Below are positions 1 to 11,867 of a DNA stretch of 64,000 nt, in pieces. Below the pieces are notes generated by a model that was given only the letters and a program-made list of their open reading frames with translations, did not search any database and was not told the DNA's origin. The stretch covers positions 1 to 64,000 of the forward strand of contig JAJKFJ010022054.1 of assembly GCA_027382625.1 (NCBI GenBank), written 5' to 3'. Both the position numbers and the translations under genes were made by a program. This DNA comes from Tetmemena sp. SeJ-2015. Its lineage: Eukaryota > Ciliophora > Spirotrichea > Sporadotrichida > Oxytrichidae. How positions within the stretch are numbered: position 1 is the stretch's first letter; every line of letters starts with the position of its first letter.

Positions 1-50
1 AACAGCTGTTTAATTGTTCAGATTATAAATTTATTTATTAATTAATAGCA

Positions 51-441
51 ATGAAAGAAAAGAATTCAGAAGGAACTGGAGAAATAATTACACTAAAGAC
101 TCTTGAAATATTGTTGATAGCACATCTTAGTAAGTAAACTTAAATTATTTGACAATAATTATGATGATTATATTTGAGTTTAGCTGATATTTAAGTCTAG
201 CTCTAATACCTATAGATTAACTGAGATACTTTAAAAATAGCGATACAGAACACAAAAGTCCTTTAAATGCTCCACTCTTCCAGAATCCTTCTCTGATTCG
301 TTTTTGAATAACTGTGCACAGATAAAACGATCTCTCCAATTCAAAGATGAAGGGAAGTCTAAATTAATGGCTATCGATTTACTAAAAGATCAACTTTAGG
401 GCTTCAGTGGAAGGAACTAAATGAATGAAAAAAGCAAATGA
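51..441 (+). CDS. Small two-exon gene, unidentified product (113 aa)
   Basis: The ATG at 51 opens a 79-nt exon (51-129) that ends at a GTAAGT donor. A 49-nt AT-rich intron (130-178) ends in AG, and exon 2 (179-441) continues in frame to TGA at 439-441. The join completes codon 27 and is followed by 86 codons, several of which are TAA or TAG read as glutamine. The protein is charged and probably soluble: it begins MKEKNSEGTGEIITLKTLEI, has a middle stretch CSTLPESFSDSFLNNC and ends with a lysine-rich tail. No signal peptide, membrane segment or known domain was recognised. It points toward the giant minus-strand gene and ends 130 bp short of its last visible segment. The clean exon-intron-exon frame makes it likely to be real; function is unknown. 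Confidence 0.6.
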
Positions 442-574
442 GTGTAATTAAAATAAAAGTTAAAATAAGACTAAGGAGAATGCAATAAAAAATAGTATTT
501 AGTACAAAGAGTGCACTGTATTTGTTTCTAAATCAATTTTATTTATGAAATCACTAATTCGTATTCTTCCTATA

Positions 575-2445
575 TTAGAATATGAGATAAATAGTGTTGG
601 TTCCCACCACTGCCCCATCAGAGAATGAGAATACAAACTTAGCGTTCTCTGAAGCATCGAGAAGGAAATCATTTGATTCGAATTCTGAGATGTAGGCAGG
701 GAGTGAGTTAGGGTTTGAGCTTGAGGTGGAGAGCTTTGCTGTGAATTCAGTAACTGCTTCATTGGTAGGGATATCTGAGTCTGAGAACAAACCTGAAAGA
801 GCAATAACCAAGGTATAGTCTTCTTTTAAGACATCCAAACTGATAGCGATTGGGTTGCTATCAGCCCAAGTAGGCGCAACGTTACCTCCCAAGTTTAGAA
901 GAGTGTTCATCTCTATAACGTCACTACCTAGGGTGCACTTAATCACTAAGTCAAAAATTATAAAGCCTTTTTGAGAATTACCTGCATTGTTGTACTCAAA
1001 TATTACAACAGATTATTTATTTCATTTATTGTTGATGTTCAATCTTGACACACCATTAGCATCAGTAGTCAGATAAAAGCTATCATTTCATCAATAAAAT
1101 TTATCTTCATTTTTCGAATTATTTAATAAAATAATAAAATCTAAAGAGTATTTCAAATGCTTCGGTTTTCAAAGTCTATTTTTTCTTATTTTTTTTATAA
1201 TAAATAATTTTTAATTTAAAATTAGTGTTTTTAAACTTGAAAATAAATTTACCATAAAAAATGCAATGATTCACTGTTATTTTAAACTCAAAATTTGATA
1301 ATCTTAAATATCTCTGAAGAATTCTAAATATAAACTATATAATGAATAAATTTATATTTTGTTTTATTTTTTTATATTTCTCTAACAATTTTTATTCATT
1401 TATATATAAAAGTTTTGTAGTAATAGTAGTAGTTGTTGAAGTTACAAGGGTAATAATAATAATATTTATTAATGATGGTAGTGTCGATAAGATATTGGAC
1501 GTTAGTGACATAGCCGGCAGAGGAAGAGCACAAGTAGTCAGAGGAAATCATGCCAGTCTCAGTAAACTTATATCAGATTCAAATTCTATGAAATGTTTTA
1601 TAATATATAATTATCGATGGTGATTGAATCAGTAACTTAGTCAAAGTAAGGACTAGAGGCAGCAGAAGAACTTCAAAATACAAATATCAAAGAACTGATC
1701 AAATTATAAACCTACAAATTTGTAAATTCATTCATATAATGAATAAAAGGATATTTAATATATTTGAGTTAGATTTATCTGAACTTTTAATAATTTCATT
1801 TTACACAATTATTGCATTATATTTTACTATGTAAAAAGAAAAAAATGAAGAGGATTTCAATTTAGTGAAGAATACTTAGAAGAGTAAGTAAAGTTAAAAA
1901 TTAAAACCAGGCAATTACCTATAGCCTATTAATATTCATTTTTACTTAAACTTGACTTATAATTCAAGGTTTTAAAATAAAAATAGAAAAATAAATGACT
2001 CTGAAACTATTAAATTGTTAATGATATAATGCTGTAAATATAATAAATTAAAATAGAATGATGAGAATATTGAAGATGTGAACTGAGTAGTAGCCATCCC
2101 CATCTTCTGTAATAATCTTTAAAGGTGCGTTTCCATCTGCCTAATTAGAGGGAACTCATTTTTAATAGGTAATTATATTTAGCACTAATATATTTTTAAT
2201 ATTCTTTTAAAATAATAAAACGACTAAATGATATTTTGCATTTTTTTAAACTGTAAATTAAACGAGTATTCCGTATTCAGAACTTTTATTTTAACTTGTG
2301 GAATAAATTAAATATAATCAAGAGTCAAGGTGATTTATTTTAATCTATATAATATTTTATATTGATCCAGTTGAGGGTATTCCAGTCAAGGTGGTATGTT
2401 AAAGCGTTAGAAGGGTCACTGAAAATATCTCCCAAGAAATAATTT
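575..2445 (-). CDS. Unit C (partial) of the giant minus-strand gene
   Basis: A third, more divergent copy of the module set. Islands: 2445-2340 (GDIFSDPSNALTYHLDWNTL), 2160-2070 (ADGNAPLKIITEDGDGYYSV), 1600-1500 (SSDYLCSSSAGYVTNVQYLI) and 946-575, a long continuous island starting MIKCTLGSDVIEMNTLLNL and containing APTWADSNP, LSGLFSDSDIPTNEAV and FVFSFSDGAV. The last island corresponds to the ITCTQGSDS..TFTDPDIA module of unit A and continues past the site where units A and B carry an IES. The cysteine-rich end of this unit was not seen left of 575, so the gene may end or be rearranged there. Confidence 0.6.
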
Positions 2446-5400
2446 ATTAATTATTTACTTTCTTTCATAAAATCATTTTAAAGAAAAGCTTTCTGAAGCC
2501 AGTTTGAGATATAGTCAATAAATCTATTAAAAATAATTGAGAGGGTCTCAGAGTCATATAACTAGTCTACTAAACATTTAAATTAAATTCAAATTCAATA
2601 TCATGATTTGTAATCACTCTGTGGCTTAAATTTTATATCAAAATTTATATAAGCTACTCAAGAAGAAAATATTCACAAGTGTCATTTAAATTATAGCCCA
2701 TTTCTTAAAGTCATTCTCTTTTCCTAGCTAATATAAGATTTATTGCTATTGATATGAAGAATATGTTTGAAAATTAATTTAATTTCTTGTAATAAAAATA
2801 ATCTATGGCTGAAAATTATTTACTTAGCTTAAAAATTATTTCACAACTAAATATTGTAAAATAAAAATTATAGTTTAGACAGTTGAGCAAACGGTATCAC
2901 CATTTATTGCGTAGAATTAGTAATTAGTAGAGCATTAAGTACAACCAGTAGTTAATTTTTGGATAAAAATAACTATTTTACATCATTGAATAATGAATTC
3001 TGCAATTAATTTAACATCGCTTATTAAAAGCTACGGTGTTGTTTTTAAAATTATAAATATGTGTATAGTTTGGACCACCAATTCGCTAACACAAGTTTGG
3101 CAGTGTGAATCACATGCTGTGCATGCGCCAGCTGCAGTACGACGCTAGCCAGCTGAGCAAGTAGATCCGCAGAAGTAGTCACTGGTTATTGTGTCATAGT
3201 AAGAGCTGTAGCCAGTGTTACAAGAAGAGCACGAGTACTAAAATAACATACTTGTCATTCAAATAAAGGATGAAAGTTATTATTAAGGATCATATTTTAA
3301 AAGTAATTGACTGCAGTGCACTGATCAGTTGCACAAGAGACATCGCACCCTTAAAAAATTTATTCTTAGATAGTCAAAGTGAAGGCCTTATTTACGTTTG
3401 CTCCGTAGGGGTCCTCGATATAGACGTATTATCAAAATTAATCTTAATTATTTAATTGAGAATGTTCTATTTATGAAATAGAGAGACTTGACTCCTGCTT
3501 GGTTAAGAGCATGAGTGTATCCCACTGTGATATGTTGACTTGCATCCAGATAAAATAAGTAATCTTTGTTAGTGATTCTAAGTGGAGAAAGTGAGGTAGG
3601 TTGGCTTGAGAGTCTTGTCGCTGTTAGAAGTTGAAATGTAAACCTTGAACTGAGTGATTGGCTGATAAATATTGCGCATATAATAATCTTTGAATTGAGT
3701 GTTTAAGTTTTGATTTAAGTGGAAGCGATGTCGCTGTCTGAGAAGGTTGAGCTGAAGTCTAAGACAAAGCTAGTATCAGCCAGGAAACTAATAGTCTTAG
3801 TCATGGCGGTTCCTGCTGCTGTCCAAGTGGGAGCGCTGTTAGCTTGCAGGCTGATAGTAACTCTCTATACTAAAGTCTCTGATCCACTTGTGCAAGTGAT
3901 CTCAACAGTTTAAACTCTAAATAAAATAATATATTTATTTAGGAATTTTACTTAATAATTAAATAATATATTATTGTAAACAAGAAACTTCACTTAAGCA
4001 AAATAAGCTGAAATTAGAGTTTTTAGTCTTTTTTGAATTCATTTTAAAGAAAAAAATATTAACATACTTTTGATTTACTCTATTATCTTCAAAATTATAT
4101 TATATTTATATGGCTGAATAAAGATAGAATTTTCTGCTAATCTTATTATAAGATAAGCAAAATATTTATTTACATTATAATTTCGCTTTATAAAAGAGAG
4201 AATTTTAAAGGGTACTTTTTATAAATTTAAATAAAAATTAAAAAAAATCGATAGTTTAATCTAGATTCAATATTTATTCCTTCCTTTAGTTTCTTAAACT
4301 TACAAATTTTAAATATATAATTTCTATATATAATCCAAGGTTTATAATTGAGATATATTAAATATTCTTTAAAATTTAGGATATTCGCAAATAATATTTT
4401 TAAATTTAAAAATATTTAAGAAACGATCATAAATTGAGGGTTGAGTGTGATCACCAACTTCAAATAAATTAAAAAGAGAGTATTTTAAATGTGTTACAAA
4501 ATCATAATGAACAAATATGTAGAATATTCTGACGATATATTGGCATAATTTAAAATTTATAGATATTAAATTTAATTTTTTTTAAATTTAAACTGTTACA
4601 ATTAGGAAGATAAAATTTATATTTAAAATAAAGTGTAGATATAATTTGGCGATATCATCGGCTGTAGCATGATAACTAGCCAGTATTTATGCAGGAGTAA
4701 ATAAATTTTCAGCCTTTAGTTGAAACTTTTGAGTTCATTCCAATCACTTTGAGATGATGATTATGTTGGTACTCTTTCCTAGTCTTTTACAGTAAGGAGA
4801 ATTTTAACTTTTAAATAATTAGTGAGAGAAGCAAAGTTTCTGGATTTGCATTTCTTTAAAACTATAAGTGTTCAGATTTATATATGCTGCTCGTTCCATT
4901 TCCCTTTATTCTTTAGTAAATTTAATTTATCTTTATCTCATTAGCTGCCTTTATAATAAGTGAGTTTAGTATTTGCTAATAATTTTAATTCTTAATTATT
5001 TGTTGGCTATATTAATGTTTGAATAAATATGTAATGTAAACTGAGGCGGCTACTATATTAAAATGAATTGTTGATGTTGAGTAGTGGTTGATTGGCGTTG
5101 ACTTGGCTGGTGGAAATATAGTAGTTGCTTGTAGTTGTAGTTGAAGATATGGTAGAATAATAATAAATATCTTTGAGGTAGAAGTACCCACCTTGTAGGC
5201 GATGCTAGTGACTGGGCCAGCACTGTTAGAGCAAAGCTTTGTCTCTGGGATGGTGAATACTCTACTTGCTTCTATAGAAACACTTGCAGAGTAAGGAGCT
5301 ACGCTGAAGAACATACTGCTGGGGCTTGCAGCAGAATTTTATTAACATTTAATCATTCAAGAAAAAAATAGTAAGTTTTATCTTACTATCTCTTTTAAAT

Positions 5401-8400
5401 ATACTGGTGTTTTCATTAAAAGTACTATTCACTTTACACTTTAGTATTTTTATTTTTTAAAGAAGGAAATAATAAACTTGAAATTTGTTAACATTTATGA
5501 AATATTTAACTAGAATCGATGACCACTTAGAATTGGAAAAACTTTTTGGTTGTACTAATTTACTGGAGGACGTAGAAGTTAACAGCTCCGTCTGCTTAAT
5601 TCGATGGAAAATAATTTTTATTTAAATAAGAAAGAAAAAATAAAAATAAGCCAAGTTAGTCTAATTGGGAAGATGTTTTAAACTTTTTTATTTAAATTGA
5701 TTGGAACATCGAAGTGGAGGAGTATACCAGGTTAAGTACTAAATTAAATACTAGAATCCTCAGCACTGAGAGTAATCCAATCAATATTTAAAGTAAGGAA
5801 TTTAATTTGTACCAAACTGGGTTTCTACTGTCACTCAAAGTGTAAGTGCCAGCCTTCGCAGCATCATTGAACTCATCAGCATAGTAGATAATCAATCTAT
5901 TTTGATAATAAAATGGCATTTATTGTTATAAATTTTAATGCTCAATATCTTTTTAATAACTTGTTTTTTTTTATATTTATTTTATATTAAATTTAGCAAA
6001 TAAAATAAAGATCTTTACATATCCAGCTTGAGATGGCCTCAGAGTCAAGTACGAGCTCTCAACTGAAGTGCCCAATAAAAAGAAATTAAATAATTGAGTT
6101 TAATTATAGCAGTTTCTAGTTTTAACTTAATAAATCCTTATTTGAATAACTTATGGTTATTATTATTATAATAAAGTGAGATAGCAGCTCGTGGTACCAC
6201 TCAAAGGTTGGAAAGAGTAGTCAGTTTAGCATGTGGCGCATCCTGTAGTCTGCACATTCAAAATAATTAAATAAGAATTGGTGAATAAACTCATTTTTCA
6301 TTATAATTGAGCTAGCTGACGCAGGTTGCGCAGCTGACATCGCAATCTTGGCAGATACCAGCGATGTCTCTATACTAGTGATTATCAGAACAGGTTAGTG
6401 CACAGTAGTTATTAGAGGCAGCTGTGTTATAGAATGAAGAGTAACCGGTGTTGCAACTAGAACAAGATTTATTTTTAGCAGTCCTATCAATATCAATTTA
6501 TTAGCAAAGTTTATATCATTGATAGTTGTGCATTAGTCAACTGCGCATGAGGTATCACATCCATATTATTTTAACTTGCAATTAAGAAATGTTCCTATTA
6601 TAAGTATTTATCATATTTTATAATAGTTTACATTCATATATTAATTTATAGTTGTTAATAAACCATTGACAGTGAAGGTGAAGGGTCTACTAGCTGTTGC
6701 CTCAGTCCAGGGATCTTCAATGTACAAATATAAGTTGTGAACGCCCGCAAGACCTAAAGCATGGGTGTAAGTAATTACTATTTAGTAGGAAGCGTCTAGG
6801 TAAAAAAATAAGATACTACACACCCGAAGGGTATGCTAAATAAGAGACGGAAGTAGTCTTGTCGCTGCTGCTGCTTGATATGTAAACCTTGAAGCTAGTC
6901 ACTGGCTGATAAACTCATTCCTAAACAAATCTCCCTTTTATAATAATTATTTTAACAATTTAGGTGGCAGCGATATCAGGGTCAGTGAAGGTGCTTGAAA
7001 AATCAAAGGTGATGGAGGCTGGACTGCTTAAGAAGCTAACGGTTTTCGTGATAGCAGTGACAGCATCCCAGGTTGGAGCTGTGTTATCCTCTTGAGTCAG
7101 AGTGAAAATCTAAGAAATAGAGTCTGAGCCCTGAGTGCAAGTAATCTGAACAACGTGGTTACCAACAAATATTTCAAATATATATTTAAGAGGTTTTTAT
7201 CTTAATTAGAACATTGTGTATTTAATCAATATAAACAGTGGCGTCTACTTTATTTATTAAAATGTGTAATAATCTTAAAATATTTGAATAATTAAGATAA
7301 TAGATTGTTGATGTGGAGGAGAGGTTAGCTAGTAGTCTGGCTAGTTGTCAAATAGTAATTATCAGTTGCGGTTGTGGAAGTGATAAAATTACTTTTTATA
7401 TTTTTATGCTCAATAAATCATCAATATAAAATTAATTTTGGCATAATATTCCAAATATTTTCATTCAGCTATAGAATCTAGGACTTTAAATCTATTTTCA
7501 TTTTTAATAAACTAACAAACAAAATAAAATAACATCTTTTTATACTTATTTTAAAAGTCCTTTATAGATTTATGAATTAATTTGCATGATAAAAAAAGAT
7601 AGCGTTAGAGGCAACAGTGTAGGTGATATCTGTGATTGGACCAGCAGAGTTGCTGCATAACTTAGTCTCAGGAATGGTGAAATCTCTACTAGCCTCCACA
7701 GTCAACACGTCGTACAGAGCCGAGTTGAAAAACATACTGCTAGGACTTGCCGCACTATCTACTGTTATATATTATTAGTTAGCATTCTCTAAAAATATTA
7801 TAATTAAGTGTGTGAAGCTATAAAAATTAAATACAATTTATTTTCATAGCAAGTGAAATGTACTATAGAGGCTTTAAAATCATGAAATTACCCATTCAGT
7901 TGTTCGAAATCAATCAGAAAATTAAAATTACTAAAGACTTAAGTGTCTTCAGATCTTTTTAGTAAATGGGGGTAGCTTAAATTATTGAGCTCCTGCACAT
8001 AAAATATGTAAATTACCTCTGCTGTTCTTAAAACATTATCCTTTATTGAATACTAAAATATTAATTATGATATAAGAATTACAATAAAGATGCTGTCTAC
8101 CCCTTAAACCCATTTTAATTTAACTTATAATTATTATATCAACTATAGTGTAATTATCCATAGACTAATATGTTGTCTATATTTATTAAAATAAGCATAA
8201 AATATTTCATAAATTCCTTTTTATTATTTTAATTAGTTATGGAAAAATCGGTGGCTAGAGTATCTATATAAATAATTTAAGTTTCTCCTCCATTTACTAA
8301 AATAAGAACTGAATTAATTTATGATAAAAAAATAATGAAATTATTTTAATTTTTCCACATGTGTTGTTATAAATTTTATAATATTTTGGCATATATTAAA

Positions 8401-9290
8401 ATTGTTGATAAGTAAGTATTTGTAATTATTATTTAAATATATTTTTATTGTCTGAGGTTATTGTGAATGTATAAGAGCCATCACTTAAGCCGGTAGTATC
8501 AATTTATAATAAATCATTTTTTTTACTTTGTGAAAATTATTATTAATTAAAGATATATTACATTTGAATGATATATAGTTACTAATTAATTAAATCAGAA
8601 TTATGGGGCTTTCTTTTATGTTTGATTCTCATATATCTAATTATAAATTTATCTCTCTCTTTCTTTAAAATAATTTTAATTTTAAAAGGTGATAGTAATT
8701 TAGTATTTTATTTACTTCAAATATATATTTTTAAAAGTTTTTAGTATCGAATGCAATCAGAAGGCCAGTGTATGGACTTAAATAATAAAAATAGCAATAA
8801 ATAACTGCTGCTATCGTCGGTAACAGTTACATATATTAAATAATGATTATTATTTAAATTAATATATTAAATTCACATTGTTTAAATTACATTAATGAAT
8901 AATTGATTACCCATGTTAAGGTAGTTGAATATGTATAAGTGTATGCTTTGGAAGTGTCTGCCCAATCTGAATATTAATTTATAATTAAAGAATAGTAAAG
9001 TTTGAGATAGCCAGTGGTAGGGGCAACGAACGTTCCAAGGTTGGGCACTCCTGAATTAAAATAAATACTATGAATAAACAGGAGCTGTAAGAAAACGGTG
9101 TTCAGATAACTACTCATTTTTCCATTTAATTAAATAGAATTTGTCTAGAATAATATTTACATATTCAAAATAACATTTATTAGTCTTCATCAAATTTCAT
9201 ATTTTAATTGTTTCCCCTCAAAATATTAGCCAGAGGAAGAGTTGTCTCCTGTAATCTCAAAATCCCTCACAAATACTAAATAAAGTTATT
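575..9290 (-). CDS. Giant cadherin-like / cysteine-rich repeat surface protein gene, IES-interrupted
   Basis: A chain of coding islands on the minus strand, read from about 9290 down to 575, is separated by AT-rich inserts. Each island is open only with TAA/TAG as Gln. The islands form at least three tandem units (A about 9056-6170, B about 6075-3060, C about 2445-575) with the same order: a jelly-like beta module (LGTF...TTGYLKL), a module with LCSNSAGP, a module with ITCTQGSDS and TFTDPDIAAT (cadherin-like, resembling dystroglycan-type cadherin repeats), a YIEDPW segment, then cysteine-rich CxxC-type furin-like motifs. Such proteins in ciliates are normally secreted or anchored on the surface. 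No start codon, signal peptide or C-terminal anchor was located; an island at 9225-9285 (FVRDFEITGD) precedes unit A. It diverges from a paralogous plus-strand gene at 11.9 kb. The family call is from motif pattern and internal repetition; the exact domain name is inference. Confidence 0.75.
3060..6075 (-). CDS. Unit B of the giant minus-strand gene
   Basis: This tandem paralogue of unit A has the same island order. 6075-5990 reads LGTSVESSYLTLRPSQAGY; 5890-5750 IYYADEFNDAAKAGTYTLSD; 5600-5500 ADGAVNFYVLQ; 5335-5025 VSIEASRVFTIPETKLCSNS and, after a 20-bp IES, TTTTSNYYISTSQ; 3913-3718 TVEITCTSGSETLVQRV to FSSTFSDSDIAST; 3665-3590 YQPITQFKVYISTSNSDKT; 3560-3470 YLDASQHITVGYTHALNQAG; 3455-3320 YIEDPYGANVNKAFTLTI then CDVSCATDQCTAVN; 3250-3060 SCSSCNTGYSSYYD, CSAGQRRTAAGACTACDSHC and QTCV. 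The islands align one-to-one with unit A, so this is an internal duplication of a whole module set. Its IES at 3666-3715 sits at exactly the same codon boundary as the one in unit A. Confidence 0.75.
3666..3715. other. IES, 50 bp, TA pointer
   Basis: On the minus strand, TCC ACT TA is joined to TA T CAG CCA by removing 50 bp, restoring ..S T Y Q P I T.. in frame. It lies at the same codon boundary as the IES at 6910-6960 in unit A. Confidence 0.75.
5147..5166. other. IES, 20 bp, ATAT pointer
   Basis: ATAT at 5147-5150 is repeated at 5167-5170. Removing 20 bp joins ..T S T S K I to S S T T T T S N Y Y in frame, matching the paralogous ITSTTATDNYY of unit A. Without removal the reading frame switches to an unrelated hydrophobic stretch. 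Confidence 0.65.
6170..9056 (-). CDS. Unit A of the giant minus-strand gene
   Basis: Coding islands in order: 9056-8930 (SGVPNLGTFVAPTTGYLKL, then DWADTSKAYTYTY), about 8830-8720 (VTDDSSS), about 8500-8460 (LSDGSYTFTITS), 7765-7611 (MFFNSALYDVLTVEAS and TIPETKLCSNSAGP), 7385-7310 (TATDNYYLTTSQ), 7165-6963 (VQITCTQGSDSISQIF to TFTDPDIAAT), 6915-6830 (YQPVTSFKVYISSSSSDKTT), 6810-6665 (YTHALGLAGVHNLYLYIEDP), about 6580-6530 (CDTSCAVDQC), 6480-6300 (SSCNTGYSSFYN, CSDNHQYRDI, CQDCDVSCATC) and 6275-6170 (GCATCQTDYSFQPLSG). The first part is beta-rich and cadherin-like; the last three islands are cysteine-rich. A verified IES (6910-6960) joins the DIAAT and YQPVT islands in frame through a TA pointer. 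Confidence 0.75.
6910..6960. other. IES, 51 bp, TA pointer
   Basis: On the minus strand, removal joins GCC ACC TA to T CAG CCA, restoring ..DIAAT YQPVTSFKV.. in frame. The insert is AT-rich and its sequence differs from the same-position IES of unit B. Confidence 0.75.
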
Positions 9291-9586
9291 TATATATTCT
9301 TGATCAGCTGAATTCGCTTACTCGTGGAGGTAATGACTATATTTAAAGTTCAGAAAAATTAACCATAGCTTCATATGAATTAATATAATTAGCTAACATT
9401 TTTAAATTATTCTATAAAGTAACTTAAAATTATTTTGGGTTTTAAATATTCTAAGTCAAAAATAATTTTAATAAATTATGAAGAGTGGTTGTAAGTAATT
9501 GAAATCAGTTCATTTTCAAAACCTATAAAATGAAAAATATGTTATAAATTTGTATTTTATAGTCTATAAGAATAAAGCTTACTTAC

Positions 9587-9714
9587 CGTTATTTTGGTGA
9601 TCTAAAAATAGATTGTGAGTTAGAAAGTTGCTCTTTTAATGCAGCATCCCTCTAAACTCGCTGCAATGCTTCTCTATCATCTGAGAGGCTGTTTTTCACC
9701 AACCCTGCTGTCAT
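9587..9714 (-). CDS. Exon of an unidentified minus-strand gene
   Basis: The ATG at 9714 opens an exon reading MTAGLVKNSLSDDREALQRV, followed by a charged, helix-prone stretch to ..SIFRSPKQR, and ends at a strong GTAAGT donor (9586-9581 on the minus strand). One TAG and one TAA are read as Gln. Candidate acceptors follow within 25 to 80 bp but I could not choose between them; the nearest one leads to a long open but low-complexity frame, the next to an immediate TGA. It lies about 300 bp upstream of the first island of the giant minus gene but has no signal peptide and a different character, so it is probably a separate small gene. Function unknown. Confidence 0.4.
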
Positions 9715-9719
9715 AAGAG

Positions 9720-10254
9720 CAAGAGTTAATGAACTTGCTTACATAAATAATATAGTTACATTTCACAAAATTAAATAATAAATTTGCCATAACATTATTT
9801 AAACATATATATTTTATAAAATAGTTTTTAAAGAGTCATTTTATTCTTTTATAAAAATATTTTATACATTTTAAGTACATACTAGAAAATAAATTATTTA
9901 AAGTGTATATTTTGACGATCTTCTCTATATCTTTACTTATCAAATTATAATTGCTAATTAGCGTTTCATATGTTGAGTGCTCTTTTGTTTCTTGAAATCT
10001 CAATTAATTATTTCCAAATCAAAATTATTAAAACAATAAATTTAGACAAAGAAAATTTATTGATATTATCTTAACTTTCGTATGCTTTAAGTCAGATTAT
10101 TAACAAATTAAAACAATGATCAATTCAAAATTATAAAAAATTATCAAATTTTAAAGTGATCCTAATCAGCCAATAGATATAGATCAAGATAACTTGTCGA
10201 ATGATTTATTATAATCAATTACATTCAAAAATAATAATCTTGAAATAATTTTTT
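9720..10254. other. AT-rich stretch, nothing recognised
   Basis: Very AT-rich DNA between the minus-strand exon and an M1 element. No coding island, paired repeat or RNA gene could be supported. Confidence 0.4.
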
Positions 10255-10652
10255 ATTACAGTTGAAAATTAAATTATAATAGGTGGTTAAAATAATAAAT
10301 GGAGAGATGCAACTTCCTGACAGTCAGAATGGCTGAAACCGATAGATCATCAAAAATTATTTTATTTATTTTATATTACGATTTTCTTCTTTAATCATCT
10401 CAACGGCACCTATCAAGAGATATGATGTGTGCATTCTTCCTTATCTCCATATTTATCTTAAACTAAAATTATGTAGCTGATAACTCTTGATTGAGCGCTC
10501 ACAAACAAAAATTACAGGAAAGTTCTTAAAATTCTAGGCAGAATCGAATGGTATAATAATTATTTAAAATGGAATCACTTTTACTGACATTGTTTTTCTC
10601 CATTTCATTTTAATTGTTAATTTAATTATCTTTTTATTTAATTATCAGCTAT
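10255..10652 (-). mobile_element. M1 element copy (about 400 bp, TATAGYTGA ends)
   Basis: An inverted copy of the dispersed M1 family. It starts TACAGTTGAAAATTAAATT and ends ..TTATCAGCTATA, i.e. imperfect inverted ends with the TAYAGYTGA core. The interior carries the family landmarks in reverse complement: a segment of the ATTCGATTnAGCAT kind and the GCGCTCA / TATAAGCGACACAAG-like region. No protein is encoded. Confidence 0.65.
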
Positions 10653-11860
10653 ATTAACTTTTAAATTATTATATAAATTAGATATAATTCATAAAAAATA
10701 CCTTTGTTTCCAAGGTTTAAATTTATAGAATGGTATCAACAAATACAGTTCTAAATCTTTTTATTAAATAAAAGTATTTACTTTTTTTAATACTTTTCTA
10801 TGAATAATAATTATTCTTCATTAACTGCTTTTAAACTTCAGAACTCTGACAATAAAATTATATTAAGATAAATATATTAAAATGCCAAATCTCTCAAATT
10901 TCACAATAAAATTAAATCTAGATGTTTAAAAATGCCAAATCTCTCAAAGCTTCAATGATTATTTCCATAACATTTGATTTTTTTAAATCTTTCTTTAAAA
11001 TTAGATCAATATTGAATTATGAATATAAAATTTCACTATTCATTTTAAAATAAAACCTTAGGAGGTAAAAAAAAATTTTAAACTTGATAGTTAATTAATT
11101 TAATTAGTTGTTTATTATTGATTATATATAATTAAATATTTATTATGAGTAGACTTTTACTATTTATTTTCATAGATATTTAAATAGAGTTCAGACCTTT
11201 TATGATTAATTCTATCATGAACTCGAAATTATAGTTCAAGTAAAAATATGTTTTAAAGCTAAAAATTTCTAAAATAAAAAAATATTGGATGTAAAGCTTA
11301 ATATAAGTGAAAATTTAATAACGACTCACTATATAGATCTCTTTAAATAAATTTTTGGATTATCATTTAAGGTTCCATTTTAAATTAATTTATGTTATAT
11401 ATAGGTTTTTACTAATTAAAGCACCCTTATAATACTCTGGTATTATTTTAGCACAAAAAGCCTGATAAATCTCACTTCATAAACATGCAAAACTTAAAAT
11501 TCTTTAATTATTGATTTAAATAAAAAATAATGTGTTATTAATTTTGCAAAGGATTAGACTTAAAATGAATTTAGGAAAAATGCAAACTTGTAATAATTAT
11601 GTAAATATTTATGCACGCTCTTTTATATCTTTTGCTTATCACATCGATTGTTTGCTCGTCTTCTCCTGCAAAATCACTAAGATTACACTAATACAGCAGC
11701 ATTTGGGAAACTAACTTTTTAGGAGATTAATACATTTAATTTATATCCTAGATTGGTGGTGAAGATCTGAATTATATTCACAGCCATATTTATAAAGATG
11801 ATTATCAGTCATCTACACCATTAAAATAACCTGAAATACAACGATAGCATTTATCAAATC
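10653..11860. other. AT-rich spacer between divergent giant genes
   Basis: About 1.2 kb upstream of the plus-strand giant gene. A direct repeat of ATGCCAAATCTCTCAAA occurs at about 10882 and 10931. A short open frame at 11532 has no supporting features. Promoter or 5' islands of the plus gene may lie here but could not be placed. Confidence 0.35.
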
Positions 11861-11867
11861 TATTATT

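Noticed and set aside
1342..1623. Plus-strand standard-code ORF of 93 codons
   Set aside because: It is the shadow of a minus-strand coding island (LCSSSAGYVTNVQYL) plus AT-rich noise.
11532..11714. Possible N-terminal exon of the giant plus gene
   Set aside because: No signal peptide, no pointer to the first supported island at 11868, and no similarity to the minus-strand paralogue.
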